A DNA stretch of 39,956 bases, taken from an uncultured Eubacterium sp. GTDB taxonomy: Bacteria; Bacillota; Clostridia; Peptostreptococcales; Anaerovoracaceae. Of the stretch, positions 1 through 7,943 are shown piece after piece. The stretch is taken from assembly GCA_937966095.1 (NCBI GenBank), contig CALCKF010000007.1, positions 1-39,956 on the forward strand, read 5' to 3'. A program made the translations under genes and the position numbers. The stretch's first letter is position 1; each line of letters starts with the position of its first letter. The notes beneath the pieces were generated by a model. That model did no database searches and was not told the DNA's origin. It saw only the letters and a list, made by a program, of their open reading frames with translations.

Positions 1-1
1 T

Positions 2-328
2 CTGGGACAGCCTAAAATAATAGATTACCTTAAGGAGCATGACGGAGCAGGGCAGAAGGACATAGCTGCCGGATGCCATATCGAAGCATCTTCACTGACA
101 TCTATATTGAACAGGATGGAAGAAAAAGATCTAATAACAAGAAAAACAATGAATGGGAACCGAAGGACCTATCATGTTTTTCTTACCGATAAGGGTCGGG
201 AATATAAGAAAATAATAGATAAAAATTTTTCAGAAATAGAAAATGCGGCTTTTTACGGTATATCGGAAAAGGAAAGAATAGCTTTTCTTGATACTCTTTT
301 TAAAATTTACAGCAATCTTAAGTTATGA
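2..328 (+). CDS. MarR-family transcriptional regulator, C-terminal part (5' end outside window)
   Basis: The reading frame is open from base 2, so the gene begins upstream of the window and only about 108 C-terminal residues are visible. They contain the second half of a winged helix-turn-helix: an IIDYLKEHDG stretch, then QKDIAAGCHIEASSLTSILNRMEEKDLI, which is the MarR recognition helix, then the wing (RKTMNGNRRTYHVFLTDKG) and a C-terminal dimerisation helix. MarR proteins usually repress neighbouring transporter or stress genes and are released by small ligands. The stop codon overlaps an ATG of the following membrane-kinase gene, so the two are probably co-transcribed and the regulator may control its own operon. 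The ligand cannot be inferred. An internal ATG at 107 is not the true start, because homology to the fold extends upstream of it. Confidence 0.85.
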   Translation: MGQPKIIDYLKEHDGAGQKDIAAGCHIEASSLTSILNRMEEKDLITRKTMNGNRRTYHVFLTDKGREYKKIIDKNFSEIENAAFYGISEKERIAFLDTLFKIYSNLKL

Positions 329-351
329 TCAGAAAGGAAATATTGATAACC

Positions 352-1632
352 ATGGAAAAATTTAAAAGATATGTAATATTTACCGTCGGACTTTTCGTAA
401 ATTCATTTGGAGTGAGTCTTATCACAAGAGCCGATCTGGGGACATCTCCAATCTCGGCGATACCGTATGTACTGAGTCTGAATCTGCCGTTTACACTGGG
501 GGAATTTACGATATTTCTCAGCGTATTTCTGATAATACTGCAGCTGATAATATTGAAAAGAGATTTCAAAGCTGAACATTTTCTGCAGATACCTGTATCT
601 GTAGCGTTCGGATATTTTATCGATTTCTGTATGATGATTCTCAGAAATCTTAATACTGATACCTACCTTTTACAGGCTATATATCTGATAATAGGCTGTA
701 TAATCCTTGGGATAGGAGTATATATGGAAGTGCTGGCTAATGTGGTGATGCTGCCGGGGGAGTCATTTGTAAGAGCTGTAGTATTCAAATGGAAAAAAGA
801 TTTTGGCATAACAAAAATAATATTCGATGTCACCATGGCACTGACGGCTGCCGGATTATCTCTTATATTTGCGGGTCATATCGAGGGAGTAAGAGAGGGC
901 ACTGTAGTGGCTGCTCTGCTCGTAGGTTTTATTGCCAGAGTTATAGGAAGAAGATTGACTTTCATAAGGAAGAAGCTATACAGGGAGGAAGAACCTGCAG
1001 CAGCTGAGTCAGCAGCCGGAGGAGGAATATGTATACTTGTAGGCAGACAATATGGGAGCGGCGGACATGATATAGGAAAAGAGATCGCTGAAAAACTGGG
1101 ATTTGATTTTTACGATAAGGAGATCATACAGATGGCTGCCGGCACTACGGGATATAAGCCTGATTATATAAGTAAAAATGAGGAAATAATGTCTAACAGC
1201 ATATTGTATGACCTTCTCAATCAGGTATATGTGTTTTCAGATGAAAATGCACCGAGAGACAATATATTCAAGGCTGAGTCGGAAGTGATAAAGAAGATAG
1301 CATCTAAGGGAAACTGTGTGATCGTAGGAAGATGTGCGGATTACATACTGCTTGACAATGAGAACTGCATAAGCGTATTTCTTTTTGCACCTACGGCCTA
1401 CAGAGTGGATCGTATAATGAGGACTGAGCATATGGATGAGGAATCTGCCAGGAAAAAGATAAGACAGATAGATAAACAGAGAGCAGATCATTACAGATAT
1501 TATACAAACCAGATATGGGGAATGGCCGCAAACTATCACGTATGCATAGATACATCTCTGGGTATGGAAGCCATACAGACTATCCTGAAAGAGGTGGTAG
1601 ATAAAAAGATAAAACATATAAAGCAGAAATGA
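352..1632 (+). CDS. YczE-like membrane protein fused to cytidylate kinase-like domain
   Basis: About 426 residues in two parts. Residues 1-215 are hydrophobic, with several membrane segments, and resemble the YczE/YyaS integral membrane family (opening FTVGLFVNSFGVSLITRADLG). After a short Ala/Glu-rich linker, residues 230-420 match the cytidylate-kinase-like family (PF13189 type): a variant P-loop GRQYGSGGHDIGKEIAEKLG, then FYDKEII, VIVGRCADYIL and an Arg/Lys-rich lid RKKIRQIDKQRADHYRYYT. The likely role is a membrane-anchored nucleotide-dependent kinase of unknown substrate; true CMP kinase activity is not assured. An ATG at 325 overlaps the marR stop but has no ribosome binding site. ATG 352 follows AAAGGA at a somewhat long distance (13 nt) and starts MEKFKRY, so I prefer it. 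Fusion of the two domains is seen directly; their functional link is inference. Confidence 0.8.
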   Translation: MEKFKRYVIFTVGLFVNSFGVSLITRADLGTSPISAIPYVLSLNLPFTLGEFTIFLSVFLIILQLIILKRDFKAEHFLQIPVSVAFGYFIDFCMMILRNLNTDTYLLQAIYLIIGCIILGIGVYMEVLANVVMLPGESFVRAVVFKWKKDFGITKIIFDVTMALTAAGLSLIFAGHIEGVREGTVVAALLVGFIARVIGRRLTFIRKKLYREEEPAAAESAAGGGICILVGRQYGSGGHDIGKEIAEKLGFDFYDKEIIQMAAGTTGYKPDYISKNEEIMSNSILYDLLNQVYVFSDENAPRDNIFKAESEVIKKIASKGNCVIVGRCADYILLDNENCISVFLFAPTAYRVDRIMRTEHMDEESARKKIRQIDKQRADHYRYYTNQIWGMAANYHVCIDTSLGMEAIQTILKEVVDKKIKHIKQK

Positions 1633-1697
1633 TTGTAAGAGAAATATGGATCATAGGTGAAAAAAACGTGAATTTTTTGAAATATATAAAAACTGTC

Positions 1698-1727
1698 TTG
1701 ATAACTGATGTTTAAATGGATTATATT
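1698..1727 (+). promoter_or_regulatory. Probable sigma-A promoter for the zinc-ribbon/kinase operon
   Basis: TTGATA (1698-1703) and TATATT (1722-1727) are separated by 18 nt and lie 28 nt before the ATG of the zinc-ribbon gene. The match is moderate and based on sequence only. Confidence 0.45.
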
Positions 1728-1755
1728 AACGGTATAAATATAAGGAGGAAGAAAA

Positions 1756-2106
1756 ATGAGCGGTTTTTTTTCAGATTCAGGAAGAAGGAGACATTATCCT
1801 AATAAAGATATGGGTAACAGGCATTATAAAAAAAGAGGTCTTATGGGGATGCTTAAAGGTTTCGGTAGCTTTTCCGGAAGTTCATACTCCCGCGGATACA
1901 GCGATATAGGCACAGGATTCCCGCCGCTTGGTAAAGAACGTATGATATGCAGCAAATGCGGGGCATCTGTTCCTGCTGGATCGAAATTCTGTCTGTCATG
2001 CGGTGAAAAAATGGAAAGCGGTGAGTCTTTCTGCGGAAGCTGCGGAGCTTCTGTCCCTGCGGGAGCCAGATTCTGTATGAAATGCGGCGCCCCGGTCAGA
2101 AAATGA
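1756..2106 (+). CDS. Small double zinc-ribbon protein
   Basis: A 116-residue protein with a basic, Gly/Ser/Arg-rich first half (residues 1-55) and two zinc ribbons at the C-terminus. The pattern is CSKCG, FCLSCG, FCGSCG, FCMKCG, which gives two four-cysteine zinc sites; the two halves repeat the phrase CGASVPAG, so they look like an internal duplication. Such zinc-ribbon domains often sit on regulatory or membrane proteins in Firmicutes and bind protein or nucleic acid. The start has a strong site (AAGGAGGAA) 6-7 nt ahead. The stop overlaps the start of the kinase gene in an ATGA arrangement, so the pair is translationally coupled; the kinase may act on, or be scaffolded by, this protein. No enzymatic activity is suggested. 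Confidence 0.75.
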   Translation: MSGFFSDSGRRRHYPNKDMGNRHYKKRGLMGMLKGFGSFSGSSYSRGYSDIGTGFPPLGKERMICSKCGASVPAGSKFCLSCGEKMESGESFCGSCGASVPAGARFCMKCGAPVRK

Positions 2107-2855
2107 TATTGAGACGGCACTGGATTGAAAAGGAAGGATATAAAGTATTATCCTCCATTGGAAAAGGGCGTTACGGAGTGTGCTTTCTTGCTTTTAATAA
2201 GGAGGGCAGAAAAGTGGTCCTAAAGAGGTTTCGCCCACATATGCTGAGAAAAAACAAAGCATATAATCACTATGAGGCTGTCATCTTATCTGACATAGAC
2301 CATGAAGCAATGCCGCGGTTTTTAGGCGTTGTTAACAGCAGAAGCGGATATTATTTCATCCTGGAACATAAGGAAGGTCTTTCTTTAAGTGAATGGATAT
2401 TCAAGCGAAAAAAGGTCTTCACTCTATATGAAATATATACTATAATCATGCAGCTGCTGGATATTCTGGAATATCTGCATCAGAAGAATATAGTCCATGG
2501 TGATATCAGTATATCTAATATAATTTATAAGGACGGGAATGTGTCTCTGATAGATTTCGGACTTGCTCGATATACGGATGACACAGGGAAGGGTTTTGAC
2601 ATAGATTACGCATATACCGCGGAGGTCTTGTTATATATGCTTTATACGGGTTACGACGGCAGGGGCAACAGACCGTGGTACGAAGAACTGACCCTTGCAA
2701 AAGATCAGAAGGATTTTATAAAGAAAATGATGGATCCTTCATGGACACAAAAATTATCAAAAAATAAAAATACAATAAAGATAATAAAGCGTGAATTTGA
2801 GGATTGCTTCGGAAGCAACAAAATTGCAGGTTTTGCCGGTACGGGGGAAATATGA
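2103..2855 (+). CDS. Serine/threonine protein kinase-like protein
   Basis: A 250-residue protein that is almost entirely a kinase fold. Visible motifs (numbered from the ATG at 2103) are the glycine loop GKGRYG (20-25), the ATP-binding lysine in VVLKRF (K41), a probable helix-C glutamate (E58), the catalytic loop HGDISISN (H132, D134, N139) and the metal-binding DFG (D151-G153). All catalytic residues are therefore present. HGD in place of HRD is common in bacterial and atypical kinases and in small-molecule kinases, so a non-protein substrate cannot be excluded. There is no membrane segment and no sensor domain, unlike PknB/PrkC. ATG 2082 is in frame, but ATG 2103 makes an ATGA overlap with the zinc-ribbon stop and is preferred. 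Confidence 0.8.
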   Translation: MILRRHWIEKEGYKVLSSIGKGRYGVCFLAFNKEGRKVVLKRFRPHMLRKNKAYNHYEAVILSDIDHEAMPRFLGVVNSRSGYYFILEHKEGLSLSEWIFKRKKVFTLYEIYTIIMQLLDILEYLHQKNIVHGDISISNIIYKDGNVSLIDFGLARYTDDTGKGFDIDYAYTAEVLLYMLYTGYDGRGNRPWYEELTLAKDQKDFIKKMMDPSWTQKLSKNKNTIKIIKREFEDCFGSNKIAGFAGTGEI

Positions 2856-3247
2856 TGCAGAGTATAGAACAGGCACTGGAAAAGCTGAAAAGGTCAAAAT
2901 TCCGTTCGGGATTTCACCTTGATGAAAAAGACAGGAAATATATAGAGGAAAAAGGCCTGGAAACGATAAAAAGACATGCTGATGATATCATCGCAAAAAG
3001 GATAGCCCCTGCTTTTATACCTAATGATGGAAGACAGACACCGATGCGGGGCCACCCGGTTTTCAAGGCTCAGCATGCATGTGGCTGCTGCTGCAGAGGA
3101 TGCCTCGAAAAATGGTATCGCGTACCTGTCGGTGCAGAGCTTACAGAAGATCAGCAGCACAGAATAGTGAAGCTTCTGATGACATGGATACAAAGAGAGC
3201 TTGCTGATGATAATGTGGATCGGAAGAAAAGGGAGGAAAGATCATGA
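2855..3247 (+). CDS. DUF4186 family protein
   Basis: About 130 residues. It matches my knowledge of the DUF4186 family: N-terminal RSKFRSGF, GLETIKRHADDIIAKRIAPA, NDGRQTPMRGHPVFKAQHA, then a cysteine cluster (CGCCCRGCLEKW) and a C-terminal amphipathic helix LLMTWIQREL. The His and clustered Cys residues suggest a bound metal; the function of the family is not known to me. ATG 2852 overlaps the kinase stop, but ATG 2855 stands a better 6 nt from the GGGGGA ribosome binding site. The stop overlaps the next gene's ATG (ATGA at 3244), so it is embedded in a coupled operon. Confidence 0.75.
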   Translation: MQSIEQALEKLKRSKFRSGFHLDEKDRKYIEEKGLETIKRHADDIIAKRIAPAFIPNDGRQTPMRGHPVFKAQHACGCCCRGCLEKWYRVPVGAELTEDQQHRIVKLLMTWIQRELADDNVDRKKREERS

Positions 3248-3975
3248 TATATTATTTCAGTGGGACAGGAAATTCAAAATGGACGGCATTGAAGCTGGGG
3301 AATGCTATTGAAGAAGAATGTATGGATATAAACGGGGCGGCGCCGGCAGAGTGTATGGAGGAAAAAGTGACCGGCATAGTGTTTCCTGTGTATGCATGGT
3401 CTCCTCCTGAAATAGTCATGGATTTTGCGGAGAAGCTCAGAACATCTGCAGAATTCACGTTTGCTGTCGCCACCTGCGGAAGTGAAGCAGGAAAAAGTCT
3501 TGATGTACTTAATTCTGTATTCAGACTGGACAGCGCATATTCTATAGTGATGCCTAATAATTATATAATAGGTTCGGAACCGGATACCGTGGAAGAGGCG
3601 CTGCCAAAACTTGAAAAAGCTGATGAAGAACTATGCAGGATATCTGAGGAAATAAACTGCAGGAAAAAGATATGGCGTGTACATGAAGGAAAAGCTGCAG
3701 GATTGAAATCCAGATTTGCTTCTTATGGTTTCAATAGATTTGCAAGAAAAACAGGATCGTTTTATGCAGATGAAAGCTGCACAGGATGCGGATTTTGCGC
3801 GGATGTATGTCCGCTTGGCACGATATCTATCTGTGAAGGAAAACCGGTGTGGGATAAAAACTGCTGCCAATGCACCGCGTGCATAAACAGATGCCCCGAA
3901 GAGGCTATACAATATGGCGAAAGCACAAAAGGAAGAACGAGATATTATATAGAAAAAGTTACAGAAAAACTGTAG
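3244..3975 (+). CDS. EFR1-type flavodoxin/ferredoxin fusion protein
   Basis: A 243-residue protein joining a flavodoxin-like N-terminus (residues 1-130, beginning MIYYFSGTGNSKWTA, the FMN phosphate loop SGTGNS) to a C-terminal 2[4Fe-4S] ferredoxin domain. The cluster motifs are CTGCGFCADVCP and CCQCTACINRCPEEAI, each a CxxCxxCxxxCP set. Proteins with this architecture (EFR1 family) are common in Clostridia and are thought to move electrons between FMN and iron-sulfur centres in the cytoplasm. The gene start overlaps the DUF4186 stop by 4 nt. A linked redox role for the kinase/zinc-ribbon operon is only inference. Confidence 0.85.
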   Translation: MIYYFSGTGNSKWTALKLGNAIEEECMDINGAAPAECMEEKVTGIVFPVYAWSPPEIVMDFAEKLRTSAEFTFAVATCGSEAGKSLDVLNSVFRLDSAYSIVMPNNYIIGSEPDTVEEALPKLEKADEELCRISEEINCRKKIWRVHEGKAAGLKSRFASYGFNRFARKTGSFYADESCTGCGFCADVCPLGTISICEGKPVWDKNCCQCTACINRCPEEAIQYGESTKGRTRYYIEKVTEKL

Positions 3976-3994
3976 AGTCGGAAGGTGTAATTAT

Positions 3995-4654
3995 ATGACG
4001 AAAAAGAGGATATTGATATACGGTGATTCTAATACTTATGGTTTTGATGCCGAACATTGCGGGCGATATGATGAGGACACCAGATGGACTAAGATATGTC
4101 AGAAGCTGCTGGGAGAAGAATATGAAATAATAGAGGAGGGGCTCATAGGACGTACTACCTGTCATGACAGCCAGGATACGGAGCTTCTTGAGGCGCCGTA
4201 TGTCAACGGGCTCAGATATATTTCTCCCTGTATACTATCTAATCTTCCTCTGGATGTTATCTGTGTGAAGCTCGGTTCCAATGATCTTACAGCAGTCCCA
4301 GACGATACTCCTGAGAACATAGCAGAGAATGCAGCAAGGGTATTGAACAGAGCCAGAGAGCTTGCAGAGAAAAAATTCCCGAAACGCAGATGTCTATATG
4401 TATTGATGGCTCCGCTGGAGTCTACGGAAGATGCTCTTGACGGGCCGTTTGCAGACTCATTCAGTAAAGAGATAATAGAAAAAGGCCGCCTTGTGGCAGC
4501 AGCATATGAAAAGGAGGCGGCAAAAAACGGGTTCATGTATTTCAATGCAAACCTGTATGCCAGATGCGGCAGCATGGACGGCACTCATCTTGATGCGGAG
4601 AACCACAGAAAAATGGGAGAAGCTGTTTCACGATGGTTCAGGGAAAATATATGA
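3995..4654 (+). CDS. SGNH/GDSL-family hydrolase (arylesterase-like)
   Basis: 219 residues with the four SGNH blocks in order. Block I is ILIYGDSNTYG (nucleophile Ser at about residue 11). Block II is the EGLIGRTT glycine. Block III is KLGSNDL (Asn). Block V is DGTHLDAENH (Asp and His of the triad). The family comprises esterases and lipases acting on acyl or aryl esters, including sugar deacetylases. There is no signal peptide, so it is cytoplasmic. It lies 19 nt after the EFR1 gene behind a GGAAGGTG ribosome binding site and is followed by a clear terminator, so it is probably the last gene of the operon starting at 1756. The substrate is unknown. Confidence 0.85.
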   Translation: MTKKRILIYGDSNTYGFDAEHCGRYDEDTRWTKICQKLLGEEYEIIEEGLIGRTTCHDSQDTELLEAPYVNGLRYISPCILSNLPLDVICVKLGSNDLTAVPDDTPENIAENAARVLNRARELAEKKFPKRRCLYVLMAPLESTEDALDGPFADSFSKEIIEKGRLVAAAYEKEAAKNGFMYFNANLYARCGSMDGTHLDAENHRKMGEAVSRWFRENI

Positions 4655-4660
4655 TATATA

Positions 4661-4694
4661 AAAAAGTTTCGGTAAAACCGAGGCTTTTTATTTT
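4661..4694 (+). terminator. Rho-independent terminator after the SGNH gene
   Basis: AAAAAG-TTTCGG, loop TAAAA, CCGAGG-CTTTTT forms a stem of about 12 bp with two G-T pairs, followed by TTATTTTA. It closes the 1756-4654 operon. Confidence 0.75.
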
Positions 4695-4740
4695 ATAGAA
4701 AAATTAACAGTCTTTTAAAATGGAATTAACATTAACATGA

Positions 4741-4769
4741 TGGAAAAATACAGAAATGACTATTATAAT
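4741..4769 (+). promoter_or_regulatory. Weak candidate promoter for ppx-ppk1
   Basis: TGGAAA (4741-4746), a 17-nt spacer and a perfect TATAAT (4764-4769) lie 44 nt before the preferred ppx start. The -35 is only a 4/6 match. Confidence 0.4.
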
Positions 4770-4813
4770 TATATAAATCAAAAAATAATGACATGACGGG
4801 AGAGAGGGCGAGT

Positions 4814-5713
4814 ATGAAGTATTCGGTGATAGATATAGGGTCAAACTCGATGAGACTGACAGTTTACAGAGCAAAAGGACGGGAGTTCAGGATCTTGTTC
4901 AAACAAAAGAAAATAGTCGGCCTGGCGGGATATGTGGAACACGGACGAATGAGCCGGGCAGGGATACAGTGCGCTGCGGAAAGCCTGCTGGAGTTTAAGA
5001 ACGTATTGAGAATGCTCGGTATAACCGACAGGATATATGTGTTTGCTACTGCCTCCCTGAGGAACATAGTGAATACGGAGGAAGCAGTAGCGGAGCTGGA
5101 AGAGGCTACGGGATTCAGGATAGATGTGATATCAGGTAAACAGGAGGCGTTCCTGGGATATACAGGAGTGATGCAGGAACTGTCGCTTTCAGAAGGTGTT
5201 TTCGTTGATATCGGAGGAGCGAGTACCGAGATAGCAATATTCAAAAATAAAATGCTGTCTTTTTCTAAAAGCTACCATGTGGGTTCACTGAAACTGTATA
5301 AAGAATATGTTGAAAAAATATTGCCGGGAAGAGATTCTGTAAAGAAGATAACGGCGGCAATAGATGAGGAATTCAGAAAAAGCGATGATATTGAGCCGGA
5401 GGTGAGCAGTAAGCTCATATGCACAGGAGGTACTGCACGTTCGATACTCAGATTTGCAAAGTATCTGGAGCTGATATGCCCTGAAAGTATGGAGATGAAT
5501 GCCAAACAGCTGAAGCAGGTGGGAAAGCTGCTGCTGGGCAGCAGAAAAACAGCTGCAGACGCCATACTTAAAATAGATCCTGAGCGTATACATACGATAA
5601 TACCGGGATATCTCATATTGCAGTATGTAGCTGAGCACTTTTCTGCAGAGAATCTTTTAGTGAGCAATTACGGAGTGAGGGAGGGATATCTATGTCAAAG
5701 AGTACTGAAGTGA
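4814..5713 (+). CDS. ppx: Exopolyphosphatase / Ppx-GppA family phosphatase
   Basis: About 299 residues of the actin-like (ASKHA) Ppx/GppA fold. The phosphate-1 loop is VIDIGSNSMRL near the N-terminus, FATASLRN follows at about 75, and the phosphate-2 motif FVDIGGASTEIAIF lies at about 135-148, with CTGGTARS near 205. The family removes terminal phosphates from polyphosphate or hydrolyses pppGpp. At about 300 residues it is the short form without the C-terminal HD domain. ATG 4793 is in frame but lacks a ribosome binding site; ATG 4814 follows GAGAGGGCG at good spacing. Its end overlaps ppk1 by 22 nt, tying polyphosphate breakdown and synthesis to one transcript. GppA activity cannot be told apart from sequence alone. 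Confidence 0.87.
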   Translation: MKYSVIDIGSNSMRLTVYRAKGREFRILFKQKKIVGLAGYVEHGRMSRAGIQCAAESLLEFKNVLRMLGITDRIYVFATASLRNIVNTEEAVAELEEATGFRIDVISGKQEAFLGYTGVMQELSLSEGVFVDIGGASTEIAIFKNKMLSFSKSYHVGSLKLYKEYVEKILPGRDSVKKITAAIDEEFRKSDDIEPEVSSKLICTGGTARSILRFAKYLELICPESMEMNAKQLKQVGKLLLGSRKTAADAILKIDPERIHTIIPGYLILQYVAEHFSAENLLVSNYGVREGYLCQRVLK

Positions 5714-7815
5714 AGAACGAATATGCATATACGCAGAACAGAGAACTTAGCTGGCTCCGCTTCAACAGAAGAGTTCTTGAAGAGGCGATTGATGAAAATG
5801 TCCCTCCGCTGGAACGTCTGAAATTTGTTTCTATATTCAGCACGAATCTTGATGAGTTTTTTATGATACGTGTAGGGAGCCTGTTCGATATAAATGATAT
5901 GAACCCCGAGCATATCGATAATAAAAGCGGGATGTCGCCTGAGGAGCAGCTGCAGTCCATATACAGTATAGTCCCGGGGCTTGTGGAGCGTAAAAAACGC
6001 ATTTACGGATCTGTATGCCGGGAGCTTGAAAAGAACGGGATCGTCGATCTTACGTGTGATGAGCTCAGCCATGATGAGATAAGATTCGTAGAGAGATATT
6101 ACAAATCAAATATACTGCCGGTGCTTTCTCCGCAGATCATAGACAGCCGTCATCCAAAACCGCATTTCAAGAGCAAGATGCTCTATATATGTTCTCTTGT
6201 CAGGGATAAGAACGATAAAAAGGCAATTGCATTCATACCTGTTCCGGAGGTGCTGCCAAAGGTGGTAATGCTCCCGTCTGAAGGAAGGTTCATAAGGACG
6301 GAAAATATAATACTTAATTATGCGTCTACTCTTTACGGCAAATACAGAGAAGAGGAGTCATGCGTTTTTTCAGTTACAAGAAATGCAGATGTGAGCTTTG
6401 ACTCCGAAAAATTCGAAGATAACGATATGGACTTCAGGACATATGTAAAAAAGCTTCTAAAAAAAAGGGCCGTGATGGCGATAGTGAGACTGGAAATAGG
6501 AAATGTTATATCCGAGACGTTTATGAAAGAGCTGACAAGGATGATATGCGTTGAGAAGCGGCAGATATATACAGATACTACGCCTCTGGATATGAAATAT
6601 GTGTTTGAGCTTGTCGATAAGCTGCCGGAAAGACTCAATAAACCATTGTCATACGTCCCATATGTGCCTGAGTGGCCGGCGGATATCGACCGGCATGTTT
6701 CAATGATAAGGCAGATACAGCAGAAAGACAGACTTTTGTTTTTTCCCTTTGATTCCGTAGAGCCTTTTATAAAGCTTCTGAATGAAGCGGCAGACAGGGA
6801 AGATGTGATATCCATCAAGATAACCATATACAGGCTGGCATCATCTTCGAAAATAGTACGCACACTGTGCAGAGCTGCCGAAAACGGTAAAGAAGTGGTA
6901 GTACTTATGGAACTGCGAGCCAGATTTGATGAGGAAAACAACATAGCCTGGTCTGCTATGCTGGAAGAGGCGGGATGCAAGGTGATATACGGGCTGGAAA
7001 ACTTCAAATGTCACAGCAAGATATGTCTGATAACTTTAAAGGAAAAAGGCAGATATAAATATATAACACAGATAGGCACCGGGAACTATAATGAGAAGAC
7101 AAATGCCATGTATACTGATTTAAGCATGATGACAGGCCGGGAAGAAGTTGGCGAAGACGGAACTGAATTTTTCCGTAATATGCTTACAGGAAATCTGGAC
7201 GGGAAATACAGCGAGCTTCTTGTGGCTCCAAACGGAATAAAAAAGGCTCTGATCAAATATATCGATCGGGAAATAGAAAAAGGTGAAGAAGGGTATATCT
7301 GTATGAAGGTCAATTCCGTTACCGACAGAGATATAATCGACAAACTGGCTGAAGCCTCTAAAGCAGGTGTGGAGATACAGATGATCGTAAGAGGAATCTG
7401 CTGCATACGAGCCGGGATACCCGGTGAGACCGATCGTATATCGGTCACCAGTATAGTAGGAAGATATCTGGAGCATGCAAGGATATACTGTTTTGGAAGA
7501 GGCAGTGATCCGAATATATATATATCCTCTGCGGATCTTATGACAAGAAATCTCAGCAGGCGTGTTGAGATAGCCGCTCCTGTATATGATGATGAAATCA
7601 AGCGCCAGCTCATCTATATACTGTCTGTACAGCTTAACGACAAAGCAAAAGCAAGCTTCATGCAGCCTGATGGTTCATATGTGAGAAAATGTGAAGGCGA
7701 TCCCTCATCCCCTGACAGCCAGCAGGAATTTATGGATAATTCCATACACAGAGCGCAGATATCAGACGATGAGAAACTATCTGTGTGGGAGCGCATCAGA
7801 AAAATATTTTCATAA
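5692..7815 (+). CDS. ppk1: Polyphosphate kinase 1
   Basis: 707 residues, normal length for PPK1, which reversibly transfers the gamma phosphate of ATP onto inorganic polyphosphate at the membrane or cytosol. The N-terminal domain shows ELSWLRFNRRVLEEA and STNLDEFFMIRVG. The two phospholipase-D-like catalytic halves carry the histidines: ENFKCHSKICLI (the autophosphorylated His of the family) and YLEHARIYCFGRG (second His). The Arg/Lys nucleotide site lies around IKITIYRLASSSKIV. The start is inside the end of ppx and is preceded by GAGGGA. Co-expression with ppx suggests controlled cycling of polyphosphate, a phosphate and energy store often linked to stress; no Pho box was recognised. Confidence 0.95.
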   Translation: MSKSTEVKNEYAYTQNRELSWLRFNRRVLEEAIDENVPPLERLKFVSIFSTNLDEFFMIRVGSLFDINDMNPEHIDNKSGMSPEEQLQSIYSIVPGLVERKKRIYGSVCRELEKNGIVDLTCDELSHDEIRFVERYYKSNILPVLSPQIIDSRHPKPHFKSKMLYICSLVRDKNDKKAIAFIPVPEVLPKVVMLPSEGRFIRTENIILNYASTLYGKYREEESCVFSVTRNADVSFDSEKFEDNDMDFRTYVKKLLKKRAVMAIVRLEIGNVISETFMKELTRMICVEKRQIYTDTTPLDMKYVFELVDKLPERLNKPLSYVPYVPEWPADIDRHVSMIRQIQQKDRLLFFPFDSVEPFIKLLNEAADREDVISIKITIYRLASSSKIVRTLCRAAENGKEVVVLMELRARFDEENNIAWSAMLEEAGCKVIYGLENFKCHSKICLITLKEKGRYKYITQIGTGNYNEKTNAMYTDLSMMTGREEVGEDGTEFFRNMLTGNLDGKYSELLVAPNGIKKALIKYIDREIEKGEEGYICMKVNSVTDRDIIDKLAEASKAGVEIQMIVRGICCIRAGIPGETDRISVTSIVGRYLEHARIYCFGRGSDPNIYISSADLMTRNLSRRVEIAAPVYDDEIKRQLIYILSVQLNDKAKASFMQPDGSYVRKCEGDPSSPDSQQEFMDNSIHRAQISDDEKLSVWERIRKIFS

Positions 7816-7826
7816 TTTTGATATAT

Positions 7827-7840
7827 TGTTTTATAAAACA
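7827..7840. promoter_or_regulatory. 14-bp perfect palindrome upstream of the superoxide reductase promoter
   Basis: TGTTTTATAAAACA is a perfect dyad ending 2 nt before the -35 hexamer. It may be an operator for an oxidative-stress or redox regulator. It does not match the PerR, Fur or Rex consensus well, so the binding protein is unknown. It could also be chance in an AT-rich gap. Confidence 0.3.
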
Positions 7841-7842
7841 TA

Positions 7843-7870
7843 TTGACATATATAATAAAGAGTGTATAAT
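7843..7870 (+). promoter_or_regulatory. Strong sigma-A promoter for superoxide reductase gene
   Basis: Perfect TTGACA (7843-7848) and perfect TATAAT (7865-7870) with a 16-nt spacer. The predicted leader is about 67 nt and contains a 6-bp hairpin, TCCGGT-CAAA-ACCGGA, at 7900-7915, just before the ribosome binding site. Confidence 0.75.
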
Positions 7871-7943
7871 ATAGACCATAAAGGTAAAGATTGATAGATT
7901 CCGGTCAAAACCGGATAATATGGTGAACAAGGAGGAGTTTGAA

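Noticed and set aside
6333..7007. 224-codon minus-strand frame inside ppk1
   Set aside because: It is Ser-rich antisense to a well-conserved gene and shows no domain.
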